Shown here in pieces: positions 28,239 to 36,233 of a DNA stretch of 45,361 nucleotides. Source of the stretch: Planctomycetota bacterium. Lineage in GTDB: Bacteria; Planctomycetota; Planctomycetia; Pirellulales; Pirellulaceae. The notes beneath the pieces are model-generated. The model did not search any database and was not told the origin of the DNA. It worked only from the letters and a program-made list of their open reading frames with translations. A program made the translations under genes and the position numbers. The stretch lies in assembly GCA_963204965.1 (NCBI GenBank), contig CAUJKA010000133.1, forward strand, positions 1 through 45,361, read 5' to 3'. Numbering within the stretch: position 1 is the stretch's first letter; every line of letters starts with the position of its first letter.

Positions 28239-29486
28239 TTACTGCGGTGGGCAGTATTCGCCATTCGCACCCGAACCAACGTCTTGGCTTTTTCGCATGT
28301 ACATTGGCATACCGGTTGGAACACCAGGATGAATGTTCTGTTCGCGAATAGAGACGCGGCTTGGTGGCGTTGGATAGCTTTGTCCAGGTACTTGACGCAC
28401 GTTGACTTGCATGTGCTTCACAGGATCTGGAATGTTCATGCGAGTCGAATTGCGGATGGTGTGGCTCTGCAATCCCGCAGGTGATCCTAGCGGAATGTGA
28501 GGAGGTCCAGGCAAACCAATCGGTGTACCTGTGTAGGTCATACCGTATTGAGGCCCTGTAACACCGGCAACGTAACCGGGCAATGAGGCTGGAACTCCGC
28601 CAGGAACCATGCATCCATCAGGACCGCACATTCCGCCCATACCACCCATGGCAACTCCGCCCATTGTTGGCAGACCACCATTGGAATTGGACATCTCAAT
28701 GTCCTTGTTACCGATGCGGATGATCGCCAGGATCGCTCCACGTCGATCAGCTTCGACGATTGGATCCAAGCCTGGCTCCAAACGATTGCTGGACATAACT
28801 CCAACACCTGCCAATGCGTCGCCTTGGAACTCTGGATCAGGTAAGTAAATTACCTTGGTCACAAAGTTGCCACCGATGACATACTGGAAATCGTCGGTTG
28901 TGAATTGAACTGGAATCGCATTGTGAGCGAGGTAAGCTGCAGTGCGAATGTTTCCGGCTGCGACTTCCAAGGTTGGATAAAGCTCGACGCCTTCCATTCC
29001 AGTAATGTTGGTTAGCTTCAAGCGGAAGATACCGCCTTGTGGAAACTCCAAGCGACCTGGCACATACAGTGCTTCGCTGGAGAAACTTCCGTCGCCAACG
29101 CTGTCATAGTGAATCTGCATCCCGTCTGGATTGCTGAAGATCACCTGAATGTTTGGTGAACCTGGCATTGGCAGGCCTGGATAACCAGCTCCGCCGCCAG
29201 CACCGCCAGCGCAACCACATTGATAAGCGGCTTGAACCACTGGTGAACTTGGTCCACCGGCAGCAGCCATGCCCATACCACCAGACATGCCCATTCCCAT
29301 GCCTGGAGCTGGTCCGGCCATTGCGGCCATCTCAGCGCCCATGACACCTGGTCCGGGACCACCAACGCCAGGCCCTGGCTCAAGCAAACGCTGAGCGGGC
29401 GGCAGGTTGTGTCTAGCCGTTGTTGCGCAGCCTGTGAAGCAGCTTGCTGCTGCTAAGGCTAGCGTAAGGAAAACACGCATTCTCAT
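28239..29486 (-). CDS. Gly/Met-rich envelope lipoprotein
   Basis: 415 residues from the ATG at 29486, which AGGGGGT precedes by five bases; a longer start at 29528 is rejected. The lipoprotein signal ends CFTGC. The mature N-terminus is rich in Gly, Pro and Met (GVGGPGPGVMGAEMAAMAGPAPGMGMGMSGGMG), and a second Gly/Met patch (LPTMGGVAMGGMGGMCGPDGC) sits in the middle. Between them is a beta-rich domain shared with the neighbouring 281-residue protein (FRLKLTNITGMEGVELYPTLEV..VTKVIYLPDPEFQG..GAILAIIRIGNKD). The tail includes IPLGSPAGLQSHTIRN and a Pro-rich stretch. It is probably anchored in the outer membrane as part of the surface layer. Its transcript ends at the strong terminator downstream. 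Confidence 0.78.
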   Translation of the reverse strand: MRMRVFLTLALAAASCFTGCATTARHNLPPAQRLLEPGPGVGGPGPGVMGAEMAAMAGPAPGMGMGMSGGMGMAAAGGPSSPVVQAAYQCGCAGGAGGGAGYPGLPMPGSPNIQVIFSNPDGMQIHYDSVGDGSFSSEALYVPGRLEFPQGGIFRLKLTNITGMEGVELYPTLEVAAGNIRTAAYLAHNAIPVQFTTDDFQYVIGGNFVTKVIYLPDPEFQGDALAGVGVMSSNRLEPGLDPIVEADRRGAILAIIRIGNKDIEMSNSNGGLPTMGGVAMGGMGGMCGPDGCMVPGGVPASLPGYVAGVTGPQYGMTYTGTPIGLPGPPHIPLGSPAGLQSHTIRNSTRMNIPDPVKHMQVNVRQVPGQSYPTPPSRVSIREQNIHPGVPTGMPMYMRKSQDVGSGANGEYCPPQ

Positions 29487-29778
29487 GCTTAACCCCCTAG
29501 TTTTGGCAAGACATCGGAATCCGCCCAATGTCTGCCGCCAAACGAAACGATCCTGAGTGAGTTTTTGTGAGGCTTCCAGGTGATTCGCTCGGGCTATTCA
29601 CCTGGACATCGAACATTCAAGTTGCCTACTATCGCCGCAACTCAAAAGCCCAACGACCTCGTACTGTTGCATGCTTGTCTCGCCTGCGGAAACGAAGTGA
29701 CCGCATGCACACAGCATCCGTGGTTTATGTTCGGCCTGTTACGACTGAATTCTTTGATAAATTCGGCATAACCCAACC

Positions 29779-30885
29779 ATGTGGATCAGGTTACCTAAGC
29801 AGAACGCTAGCAAAACCACCCCAAAAAGCCTGCTCCAGCGCTGGTTTTGGTGGCTAAAAGTACTGGTGGTGGCAGCCTGCGCAGTTTGGGGTGTTGGATT
29901 GTGGAGCCGCGTTAGTCGCTCACAAGATTTTAAATCCGCATCAGGCAACTCAAACGGCAGTCCAAGTCCTACCGCCATCGCCGAACCACTCGGCGCGACG
30001 TTGGATCTGTCCACCGATCGTCCTCAAATGCCGATCCCCGCCAGCCCACCGGCTCGAGAGATCGGAACGGAAATCCTTCATCGAACTTTGCTTGATTCCG
30101 TTTGGGGAGCCCCCACGCTTTGCGAAGTCCGTCAATCAATCCAGTTCGCGGACAAGAAGCGAAGCAGCTTTGGCAAGTACGTTCGCGGCGGCAAAGGATT
30201 GGGCAAAATGAGAATGACTTTGCAGATCCCGGCCGGCGATCAAATGAACTCACTGCTCCAAGTCAGCGATGGCGACTTGCTAACTACGATGGTTTCGGTT
30301 GGCGACCAACGCACCATGACTCAGATCGACTTAGTCAAAGTCCGCGAGCGTTTGCCCATTACTACAGAGACGTTTCAGCATCCCGTTGTAGCCATGTACT
30401 TAGCCTTTGGTGGTCAAGCTGAAGTGCTCCGGACGATGTGCCAGAAATACGATTGGACCAAAGTCACCGAAGGACAACTGGGCAATCGCAAGGTTTGGTG
30501 GATACGCGGCATCGCGACCGCGCAACCCATCGGATTTAAGGCCGAAGCGCTGGTGGATCAAAGACTCTTTCAACAGCCCTATGATGTTGACATCCCGCCG
30601 AATGTGAAGCTAGCAATTGGCCACAGAGACTCAGACTCGCCCTATTGGCTCTACCAAGTTGAAACATGGAACGACGGTGACGTCAAAGGCCGCGGCAAGG
30701 CTTATGTCTTGACCGAGTGGGATTCGCCGATTCGCTTGTCAGCTCAACAGATGACTCCCGACCTATTCCAGCTAGGCACCGACCATTCCGCAAGCGACGT
30801 TCGCGAAGAAACGAAGCTCTATCTGCCGCCTCTCCAATTGAACTTCGGCGGTCAAGCCAGCGCCAAACAGCGAATGTTGAAATAG
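29779..30885 (+). CDS. Membrane-anchored exported protein of unknown function
   Basis: 368 residues. A basic N-terminal region is followed by one hydrophobic segment (about 21-43, RWFWWLKVLVVAACAVWGVGLW), which acts as a signal anchor or an uncleaved signal. A Ser/Pro-rich linker leads to a globular domain from about residue 95. That domain has regular beta pattern (GKMRMTLQIPAGDQMNSLLQVSDGDLLTTMVSVGDQRTMTQIDLVKVRE; GNRKVWWIRGIATAQP; LYQVETWNDGDVKGRGKAYVLTEW) loosely like LolA-type lipid-binding folds. This likeness is by eye only. The start codon lacks a clear ribosome-binding site. The divergent partner is the Gly/Met-rich lipoprotein gene, with 292 bases between them. Confidence 0.65.
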   Translation: MWIRLPKQNASKTTPKSLLQRWFWWLKVLVVAACAVWGVGLWSRVSRSQDFKSASGNSNGSPSPTAIAEPLGATLDLSTDRPQMPIPASPPAREIGTEILHRTLLDSVWGAPTLCEVRQSIQFADKKRSSFGKYVRGGKGLGKMRMTLQIPAGDQMNSLLQVSDGDLLTTMVSVGDQRTMTQIDLVKVRERLPITTETFQHPVVAMYLAFGGQAEVLRTMCQKYDWTKVTEGQLGNRKVWWIRGIATAQPIGFKAEALVDQRLFQQPYDVDIPPNVKLAIGHRDSDSPYWLYQVETWNDGDVKGRGKAYVLTEWDSPIRLSAQQMTPDLFQLGTDHSASDVREETKLYLPPLQLNFGGQASAKQRMLK

Positions 30886-30907
30886 GTTATCGAGCGGCGG
30901 CGCACGG

Positions 30908-30998
30908 TTTTCAATCGCGGACGCGATGGCAGTTTACAGCCTGGGGCGCGAGCCCCAGGAAAATGCGAACGAAGTGCCGGTAGTCTCGAAGCGACGAC
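30908..30998 (-). repeat. REP element, copy 2 (family A, inverted)
   Basis: Minus-strand copy of the family seen at 19388. Its main hairpin, read on the plus strand, is CCTGGGGC-GCGA-GCCCCAGG (30940-30959). Two stem pairs differ from copies 1 and 3, yet pairing is kept, so the change is compensatory. Flanks CAATCGCGGACGCGATGG and TCGAAGCGACGAC match the other copies in order. It faces copy 3 across the transposase remnant. Confidence 0.85.
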
Positions 30999-31018
30999 AG
31001 AAAATCTGCTAGACGCGA

Positions 31019-31200
31019 TCACGACAAAATCTCATCATCGAAAACAAAGCGTGCGTCAAACTCAATTCCGTGTCGTGTGAGGATGGCCAAGTACTCGTCG
31101 CGAAAAGATAAAGTCTTGTGGTGCTCTGCTTGATGCTCGATGTAGCGCTTCACTTTTGCAACTTGGATTGACTCACAGAGATCCCATTATCACGCTCTTG
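31019..31200 (-). pseudogene. Remnant of REP-associated tyrosine transposase (RAYT, IS200-like), C-terminal fragment
   Basis: Minus-strand fragment of about 60 codons ending at TGA (31021-31019). The reading VKRYIEHQAEHHKTLSFRD, then EYLAILTRHGIEFDARFVF, matches the conserved C-terminal end of RAYT/Y1_Tnp transposases, whose members typically read YI--Q-EHH---SF--E----L--HGI-(F/Y)D-R. Just upstream, GISVSQSKLQK continues the same alignment but in the neighbouring frame. One base appears to have been lost near 31155, and a stop lies directly before 31200. The catalytic HUH motif and Tyr are gone, so this is a dead gene. RAYTs move or maintain REP repeats, and the fragment lies exactly between two inverted REP copies, which suggests the residue of a full REP-RAYT unit. 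Confidence 0.82.
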
Positions 31201-31208
31201 TCAGAAAA

Positions 31209-31298
31209 TGCCGTCGCTTCGCGACTCCCGAATTATACGGTTTGCCGTTCCTGGGATTGGCATCCCAGGCTATCAAATATCGTCGCGTTCGCGACTAA
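31209..31298 (+). repeat. REP element, copy 3 (family A)
   Basis: Plus-strand copy with GTCGC-TTC-GCGAC at 31213-31225, the hairpin CCTGGGAT-TGGC-ATCCCAGG at 31250-31269 (identical to copy 1), and TCGCG-TTCGCGA ending near 31294. It begins eight bases after the transposase remnant and is inverted relative to copy 2. From 31299 to 31495 I see no further element before ilvN. Confidence 0.85.
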
Positions 31299-31495
31299 TT
31301 GCCTACCTTGATCCTCCAGGGAACCTTGAGCGTTTTGGGTGCGGCAAGTATCATGGTTCCTTCGGCGAAATGGCAAACCCCTCACTTGGCGGTGAGGCGG
31401 GCTGTTTGGCTGGCCAATCCATGGATTCAGGCGGCAAGTCATAGGAAGATCCGCCGATTGGCATCCTGTCCACTTTTTAGCTGGAACTCACACGA

Positions 31496-32017
31496 ATGCG
31501 ACACTTGCTTTCAGCACTTGTTCACAACGTACCTGGAGTGCTATCACACATTTCAGGCCTACTTGCTTCACGCGGTTACAACATCGATTCTTTAGCGGTG
31601 GGGGAAACCGAAAATCCCGAACTCTCGCGGATGACCTTTGTGGTCGTCGGTGATGATCATGTTTTGGATCAAGTGCGAAAGCAACTGGAAAAAGTGGTTA
31701 CTGTCGTCAAGGTCGAAGACATCAGCGCTTGCGATTTCGTCGAGCGAGATTTGATGCTCATCAAAGTCCGTGCCGATCGAGCCCAACGCAGCGAAGTTCG
31801 CGAACTTGTCGACATCTTCCGCGGGAAGATTGTCGACGTTGGCGCAGACGAACTGATGATCGAGATCTCCGGACGCGAGAACAAGATTCAAGCGTTCATC
31901 GAGCGCATGCGGCCGTACGGAATCACCGAGCTTAGCCGCACAGGTCGAATCGCTTTGGTACGCAGCGGTCAAAAGATCGCCGATTCCAGCACTTCAATCA
32001 GCGATCTTCCCGAGTAG
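31496..32017 (+). CDS. ilvN: Acetolactate synthase, small (regulatory) subunit
   Basis: 173 residues, normal for IlvN/IlvH. An N-terminal ACT domain (RHLLSALVHNVPGVLSHISGLLASRGYNIDSLAVG, then MTFVVVGDDHVLDQVRKQLEKVVTVVKVED) binds valine and gives feedback control. A second ACT-like C-terminal domain (VERDLMLIKVRAD..EVRELVDIFRGKIVDVGADELMIEISG..KIQAFIERMRPYGITELSRTGRIAL) follows. The protein activates the catalytic subunit IlvB, which forms acetolactate or acetohydroxybutyrate, the first common step of valine, leucine and isoleucine synthesis in the cytoplasm. The usual upstream partner ilvB is not in this window. ilvC follows after 137 bases. Confidence 0.95.
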   Translation: MRHLLSALVHNVPGVLSHISGLLASRGYNIDSLAVGETENPELSRMTFVVVGDDHVLDQVRKQLEKVVTVVKVEDISACDFVERDLMLIKVRADRAQRSEVRELVDIFRGKIVDVGADELMIEISGRENKIQAFIERMRPYGITELSRTGRIALVRSGQKIADSSTSISDLPE

Positions 32018-32071
32018 TCCTAGCCCGATAGTTCTAGCCCTAAGTCAAAGCCCCGTTTTTAAAAGCTGTGC

Positions 32072-32089
32072 GGACAAAGATCTTTGTCC
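32072..32089. repeat. Perfect palindrome between ilvN and ilvC
   Basis: GGACAAAGATCTTTGTCC reads the same on both strands. It extends with one bulged base to GTGC on the left and TGCAC on the right. As RNA it forms a 7-bp stem with a four-base loop. It is preceded by a T-run (32056-32060), not followed by one, so it is no terminator on the plus strand. It could be an operator, an RNA-processing site or a REP copy. Confidence 0.6.
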
Positions 32090-32154
32090 TGCACCGGCGA
32101 TTCCCAAAATCCCTACCTACACCAACTTCTCCCAAAGAAACGTGAAAGAAACTC

Positions 32155-33159
32155 ATGTCTGCAAAGATTTACTACGATAACGACGCCGACCTCTCGCATC
32201 TGAAGAATAAGACAATTGCGATTCTCGGCTACGGTTCACAAGGGCACGCCCAAGCACAAAACCTGCGCGACAGCGGTTGCAACGTCATCATCGGTCAACG
32301 TCCCGGTAGCAAGAACTACGACTTGGCCGTCAGTCACAAGTTCGAACCCATGTCTGTCGAAGATGCTGCCAAGAAGGCCGACATCATCAACATTCTTCTG
32401 CCTGACGAAGTTCAAGGCGACACTTACAAGAATCACATCCGCCCGCACTTGGCACCCGGAAAAGTGTTGATGTGCTCGCATGGATTCAACATTCACTTCG
32501 GACAAGTTGAGCCACCTAAGGGCATCGACGCATTGCTGGTCGCACCGAAGGGACCAGGCCACTTGGTTCGTAGCGAATACGTTAAGGGTGGTGGAGTTCC
32601 TGGCTTGATCGCTCTTTCTGAAGGCGCCAGCGATACGACATTCCAAATCGGTCTAGCTTACGCCAAAGGCATCGGCGCAACGCGAGGCGGTGTGATCCAC
32701 ACGAGCTTTGCCGAAGAAACCGAAACAGACTTGTTCGGCGAACAGGTCGTTCTATGCGGCGGTGTGAGCGCACTTGTTAAGGCGGCCTTTGAAACGCTGG
32801 TCGAAGCCGGCTATCAGCCTGAAATGGCTTACTTCGAGTGCATGCACGAATTGAAGTTGATCGTCGACCTGTTCTATCAAGGTGGACTGAACTACATGCG
32901 ATACAGCGTTTCCAACACAGCCGAGTATGGCGACTATGTGACTGGACCGCGAATCATCACTGCTGAAACCAAGCAAGTGATGAAGCAAGTCTTGACCGAG
33001 ATTCAAGAAGGCAAGTTCGCTCGTGAATGGATTCTCGAAAACCGCGCCGGCGCACCAGCCTTTAAGGCTCGACGTCGCCTAGAACGCACCCATCAAATCG
33101 AAGAAGTCGGCAAGCGATTGCGTCGCTTGATGAGCTGGATCGATTCGAAGGAATTCTAA
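32155..33159 (+). CDS. ilvC: Ketol-acid reductoisomerase (class I)
   Basis: 334 residues, the class I length. The N-terminal Rossmann domain has the dinucleotide fingerprint [17 protein letters not shown], followed by [12 protein letters not shown], whose Arg/Ser suit NADPH. The C-terminal knotted domain carries the Mg-binding residues in [10 protein letters not shown] (Asp192 and Glu196) and the [17 protein letters not shown] helix. The enzyme isomerises and reduces acetolactate to dihydroxyisovalerate (and the isoleucine analogue) with NADPH and Mg. It follows ilvN, which fits a shared branched-chain amino acid unit, though the palindrome between them may uncouple their expression. The start is supported by GAAAGAAA upstream. 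Confidence 0.97.
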   Translation: MSAKIYYDNDADLSHLKNKTIAILGYGSQGHAQAQNLRDSGCNVIIGQRPGSKNYDLAVSHKFEPMSVEDAAKKADIINILLPDEVQGDTYKNHIRPHLAPGKVLMCSHGFNIHFGQVEPPKGIDALLVAPKGPGHLVRSEYVKGGGVPGLIALSEGASDTTFQIGLAYAKGIGATRGGVIHTSFAEETETDLFGEQVVLCGGVSALVKAAFETLVEAGYQPEMAYFECMHELKLIVDLFYQGGLNYMRYSVSNTAEYGDYVTGPRIITAETKQVMKQVLTEIQEGKFAREWILENRAGAPAFKARRRLERTHQIEEVGKRLRRLMSWIDSKEF

Positions 33160-33188
33160 CCAACTCTGTAATGTCCTCGCTTGAATAA

Positions 33189-33235
33189 CTTCCGCGGTCC
33201 TCCACTTGTAAATCCTCAAGTCGGTATCGCGGAAG
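33189..33235. repeat. Inverted repeat between ilvC and the UvrA gene
   Basis: CTTCCGCG at 33189-33196 pairs with CGCGGAAG at 33228-33235, and inner ACTTG and CAAGT can extend the pairing. It begins 29 bases after the ilvC stop, a position fitting a transcript-end hairpin, but no T-run follows. It may instead be another palindromic repeat. Confidence 0.45.
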
Positions 33236-33269
33236 GTTCGGATAGTGCGAGGGGAAGGCTCGCTGCACA

Positions 33270-36233
33270 GTGGCCAAATCATCTGCCAAGCCCAATAAGC
33301 AAGAAGCCGCTTCCATCGATGCGGCTTCGGCGGATAAAAGTTTAGCTCAGCCCAATTCAGTTCAAGCCAGTTCAACTCAGCCCACTTCATCTAAGCCGGG
33401 CAAGTGGATTGAACTGCGTGGAGTGCGAGTCCACAATCTACAAAACGTAGATGTTGATCTACCGCGCGGAAAGATGATTGCCGTTTGTGGTGTCTCTGGT
33501 TCGGGTAAGACATCGCTGGCAATCGACACGCTTTACGCCGAAGGTCAGCGGCGTTACATCGAGAGCTTCTCAGCTTACACGCGGCAGTTTCTTCAGCGGC
33601 TCGACAAACCCGATTACGACCGCATCGACGGCCTAACGCCCGCGCTAGCGGTGACTCGCAGTTCAGCGCCTCGCAGCAATCGAAGCACCGTTGGAACAGC
33701 CAGCGAATCGCTGGACTACCTTCGCTTGCTGTACGCCAAACTGGCCAAGCTGTTCTGCTATGGATGCGGACGCGAAGTTCAACCCGCTTCAGCTCAATCC
33801 ACTGCGAACTTGATTCAGCGATTGCCCGCCGATGCCAAGGTTATGGTCTGCTTTCAAATCCATTGGCAAGACGTGGCAGAACGAGCGATGGTGCTTGCCG
33901 AGCTACAGCAACAAGGCTTGGTTCGACTGATTGCTGGCGAAAAAGTCTTGAATCTAGGCGACGAACGTCAGACGCTCGTCGAAGCACTACCTAAAGACGG
34001 TCAAGCTCTGGTAGTAGTCGATCGTCTGCGCGGCGGTGAAGCCCCGGCGCGAACTAACGAGAGCCTTGAAGTCGCCTTCTCGCAAGGGCTCGGCGAAGCA
34101 ACGTTATTGGTTGACGATGTCGCTGATCGTCGAGCTCGCGTTGGCGAGATCATCCAAGGCACGACAAACACGGTTACGATAGTCGGAGCGTCTTGGATTC
34201 AACTTGAATTCACCGGTAAGTTGCTCTGTCCGAATTGCAAAATTGACTACCCACCCGCATCAGCACAACTGTTCAGCTTCAACAGTCCGCTTGGAGCGTG
34301 TCCAAAGTGCGAAGGCTTTGGCGACACGGTTGATCTAGATATGAATCTGATCGTTCCAGACCGACGCAAGACCATTGCCGATGGCGCGATCGCTCCTTGG
34401 AATAGTCCGGCTTACAGCGAATCTCTAGACGAACTTTTGCGAGTTTCCAAGCGTTTGGGAATTCCAACCGATGTTCCGTTTTCGAAGCTGACCGAAAAAC
34501 AGCTCACGATTCTTCGGGAAGGCGATGCGGCAACTGGCTTTGGTGGTTTGAACGGCTTCTTTGGATGGCTGGAACGCAAGAAGTACAAGATGCATGTGCG
34601 AGTCTTCTTGTCGCGCTGGCGTAGTTATAATCGCTGCAGCCAATGCGATGGTGCAAGACTGAAGCCTGAAGCTCTGGCCTACAAACTTGCAGGCATGAGT
34701 CTGGCTCAGTTGTGCAATTTGTCCGTCACAGAATTCGCTCAATTTTTATCTGAAAAGCTAGAGCTCGATCCGCGAGAGGCCAAGATTGCTCAGGTTCCCT
34801 TGCAGCAGGTTCGGAATCGGCTGAACTTTCTCGAACGCGTGGGCCTGGGCTATTTAACTCTCGAGCGTACACTGCGAACGCTGAGCGGTGGTGAGGCTCA
34901 ACGCACGGCGCTGACGGCCGCTTTAGGGTCCAGTCTTGTCAACATGCTTTACGTGCTTGACGAACCTTCGGTCGGTTTGCATCCTCACGATGTCGAGCAA
35001 TTAGCAACGGCAATCGAATCGTTGAAGGGCCGCGGTAACACTGTGGTCATGATTGAGCATGAAGAGGAATTACTTCGCCGCGCCGATTGGATTGTAGAAG
35101 TGGGACCAACGGCGGGTTCGGTCGGAGGCCGCATTGTTTACTCTGGGCCGCGTGAAAAGTTGATTGAAGCCAATACTCTGACCGCAGACTATCTTTCGGG
35201 GAAGCGTGTCGTACCGGTCTCACAGAAGCCGCGGCAACCAACGGGCTGGCTGAAGCTCACGGGTTGTCGTGGGAACAATCTAAAGAACATCGATGTCGAT
35301 TTCCCCTTGGGTGTCTTATGCTTGGTAACCGGGGTCAGCGGATCGGGAAAGAGTTCACTAGTTCAAGACACACTATTCGGCGCAATTGCCAATCGTGTTA
35401 CAGAGGCACGTGAGACGGTGTTGCCTTTCGATATCCTGACAGGCTTAGGGCAGATCGACGATTGTTTGATGGTCGATCAATCGCCCGTCAGTCGATCGCC
35501 TCGCAGCAATCCGGTCACATTCGTCAAAGCCTTTGACGAGATTCGCGCGGTGTTTGCAGAAAGTACTGATGCCAAAGTGCGTGGACTAACGCCAGGGCAC
35601 TTTAGTTTCAATAGTGAACTTGGCCGTTGTCCGCGATGTGAAGGCGATGGAGTGCTGCAAATCGACATGCAGTTCTTGGCGGATATCTTCATGGCCTGCC
35701 CAGATTGCAAAGGCAGTCGATATCGCAGTGAAATACTGCAAGTCAAATACCGCGATCACTCGATTGCCGATGTATTGAGCTTAACCGTTCGCGATGCACT
35801 CAGCTTTTTTCGTGGACAAGCAAAAGTTCAACAGCGGCTCGAGGTGCTTGCAAGTGTCGGCTTGGACTACTTGCACCTTGGACAATCAGCAACAACGCTC
35901 AGTTCTGGTGAAGGTCAACGATTGAAGCTGGCGGGCTTTCTAGCTAGTGCGACGAAGAAAAAAACACTATTCATCCTGGATGAGCCCACCACAGGATTGC
36001 ACACTCACGACATTGTTCAATTGCTCGACTGCTTCGATGCGCTAATCGAAGCAGGGCATTCCTTGATCGTCGTCGAGCACAACGTGCACTTGATGGCCGC
36101 TGCCGACTACATCATCGACATCGGCCCCGGGCCGGCAAACCAAGGCGGTCGCGTAGTAGCGACTGGCACTCCACAACAAATCGCGAAGAGCAAAGAATCT
36201 CTAACGGCAAAGTTCTTGAAGAGCCGCCGTTAG
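33270..36233 (+). CDS. uvrA: UvrA-type excinuclease ATPase, divergent paralogue
   Basis: 987 residues, slightly longer than canonical UvrA (about 940-960) because of a low-complexity Ala/Ser/Gln/Pro N-terminal extension of about 45 residues. Both ABC modules are present. Walker A GVSGSGKT (74-81) and signature LSGGEAQR (538-545) with LYVLDEPSVGLHPHD form the first. GVSGSGKS (688-695) and LSSGEGQR (877-884) with LFILDEPTTGLHTHD form the second. Zinc knuckles occur at CPNC..CPKC in the first half and at CPRC..CPDC around the DNA-binding region. UvrA finds helix-distorting DNA damage and loads UvrB. The altered second signature, where canonical UvrA reads LSGGEAQR, suggests a UvrA2-type paralogue, possibly for tolerance to DNA-binding drugs. 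The GTG start has GAGGGGAAGG about 11 bases upstream. Confidence 0.88.
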   Translation: MAKSSAKPNKQEAASIDAASADKSLAQPNSVQASSTQPTSSKPGKWIELRGVRVHNLQNVDVDLPRGKMIAVCGVSGSGKTSLAIDTLYAEGQRRYIESFSAYTRQFLQRLDKPDYDRIDGLTPALAVTRSSAPRSNRSTVGTASESLDYLRLLYAKLAKLFCYGCGREVQPASAQSTANLIQRLPADAKVMVCFQIHWQDVAERAMVLAELQQQGLVRLIAGEKVLNLGDERQTLVEALPKDGQALVVVDRLRGGEAPARTNESLEVAFSQGLGEATLLVDDVADRRARVGEIIQGTTNTVTIVGASWIQLEFTGKLLCPNCKIDYPPASAQLFSFNSPLGACPKCEGFGDTVDLDMNLIVPDRRKTIADGAIAPWNSPAYSESLDELLRVSKRLGIPTDVPFSKLTEKQLTILREGDAATGFGGLNGFFGWLERKKYKMHVRVFLSRWRSYNRCSQCDGARLKPEALAYKLAGMSLAQLCNLSVTEFAQFLSEKLELDPREAKIAQVPLQQVRNRLNFLERVGLGYLTLERTLRTLSGGEAQRTALTAALGSSLVNMLYVLDEPSVGLHPHDVEQLATAIESLKGRGNTVVMIEHEEELLRRADWIVEVGPTAGSVGGRIVYSGPREKLIEANTLTADYLSGKRVVPVSQKPRQPTGWLKLTGCRGNNLKNIDVDFPLGVLCLVTGVSGSGKSSLVQDTLFGAIANRVTEARETVLPFDILTGLGQIDDCLMVDQSPVSRSPRSNPVTFVKAFDEIRAVFAESTDAKVRGLTPGHFSFNSELGRCPRCEGDGVLQIDMQFLADIFMACPDCKGSRYRSEILQVKYRDHSIADVLSLTVRDALSFFRGQAKVQQRLEVLASVGLDYLHLGQSATTLSSGEGQRLKLAGFLASATKKKTLFILDEPTTGLHTHDIVQLLDCFDALIEAGHSLIVVEHNVHLMAAADYIIDIGPGPANQGGRVVATGTPQQIAKSKESLTAKFLKSRR

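Noticed and set aside
29567..29857. Plus-strand open frame of 96 codons
   Set aside because: It overlaps the start of the 368-residue exported protein in another frame and shows no domain.
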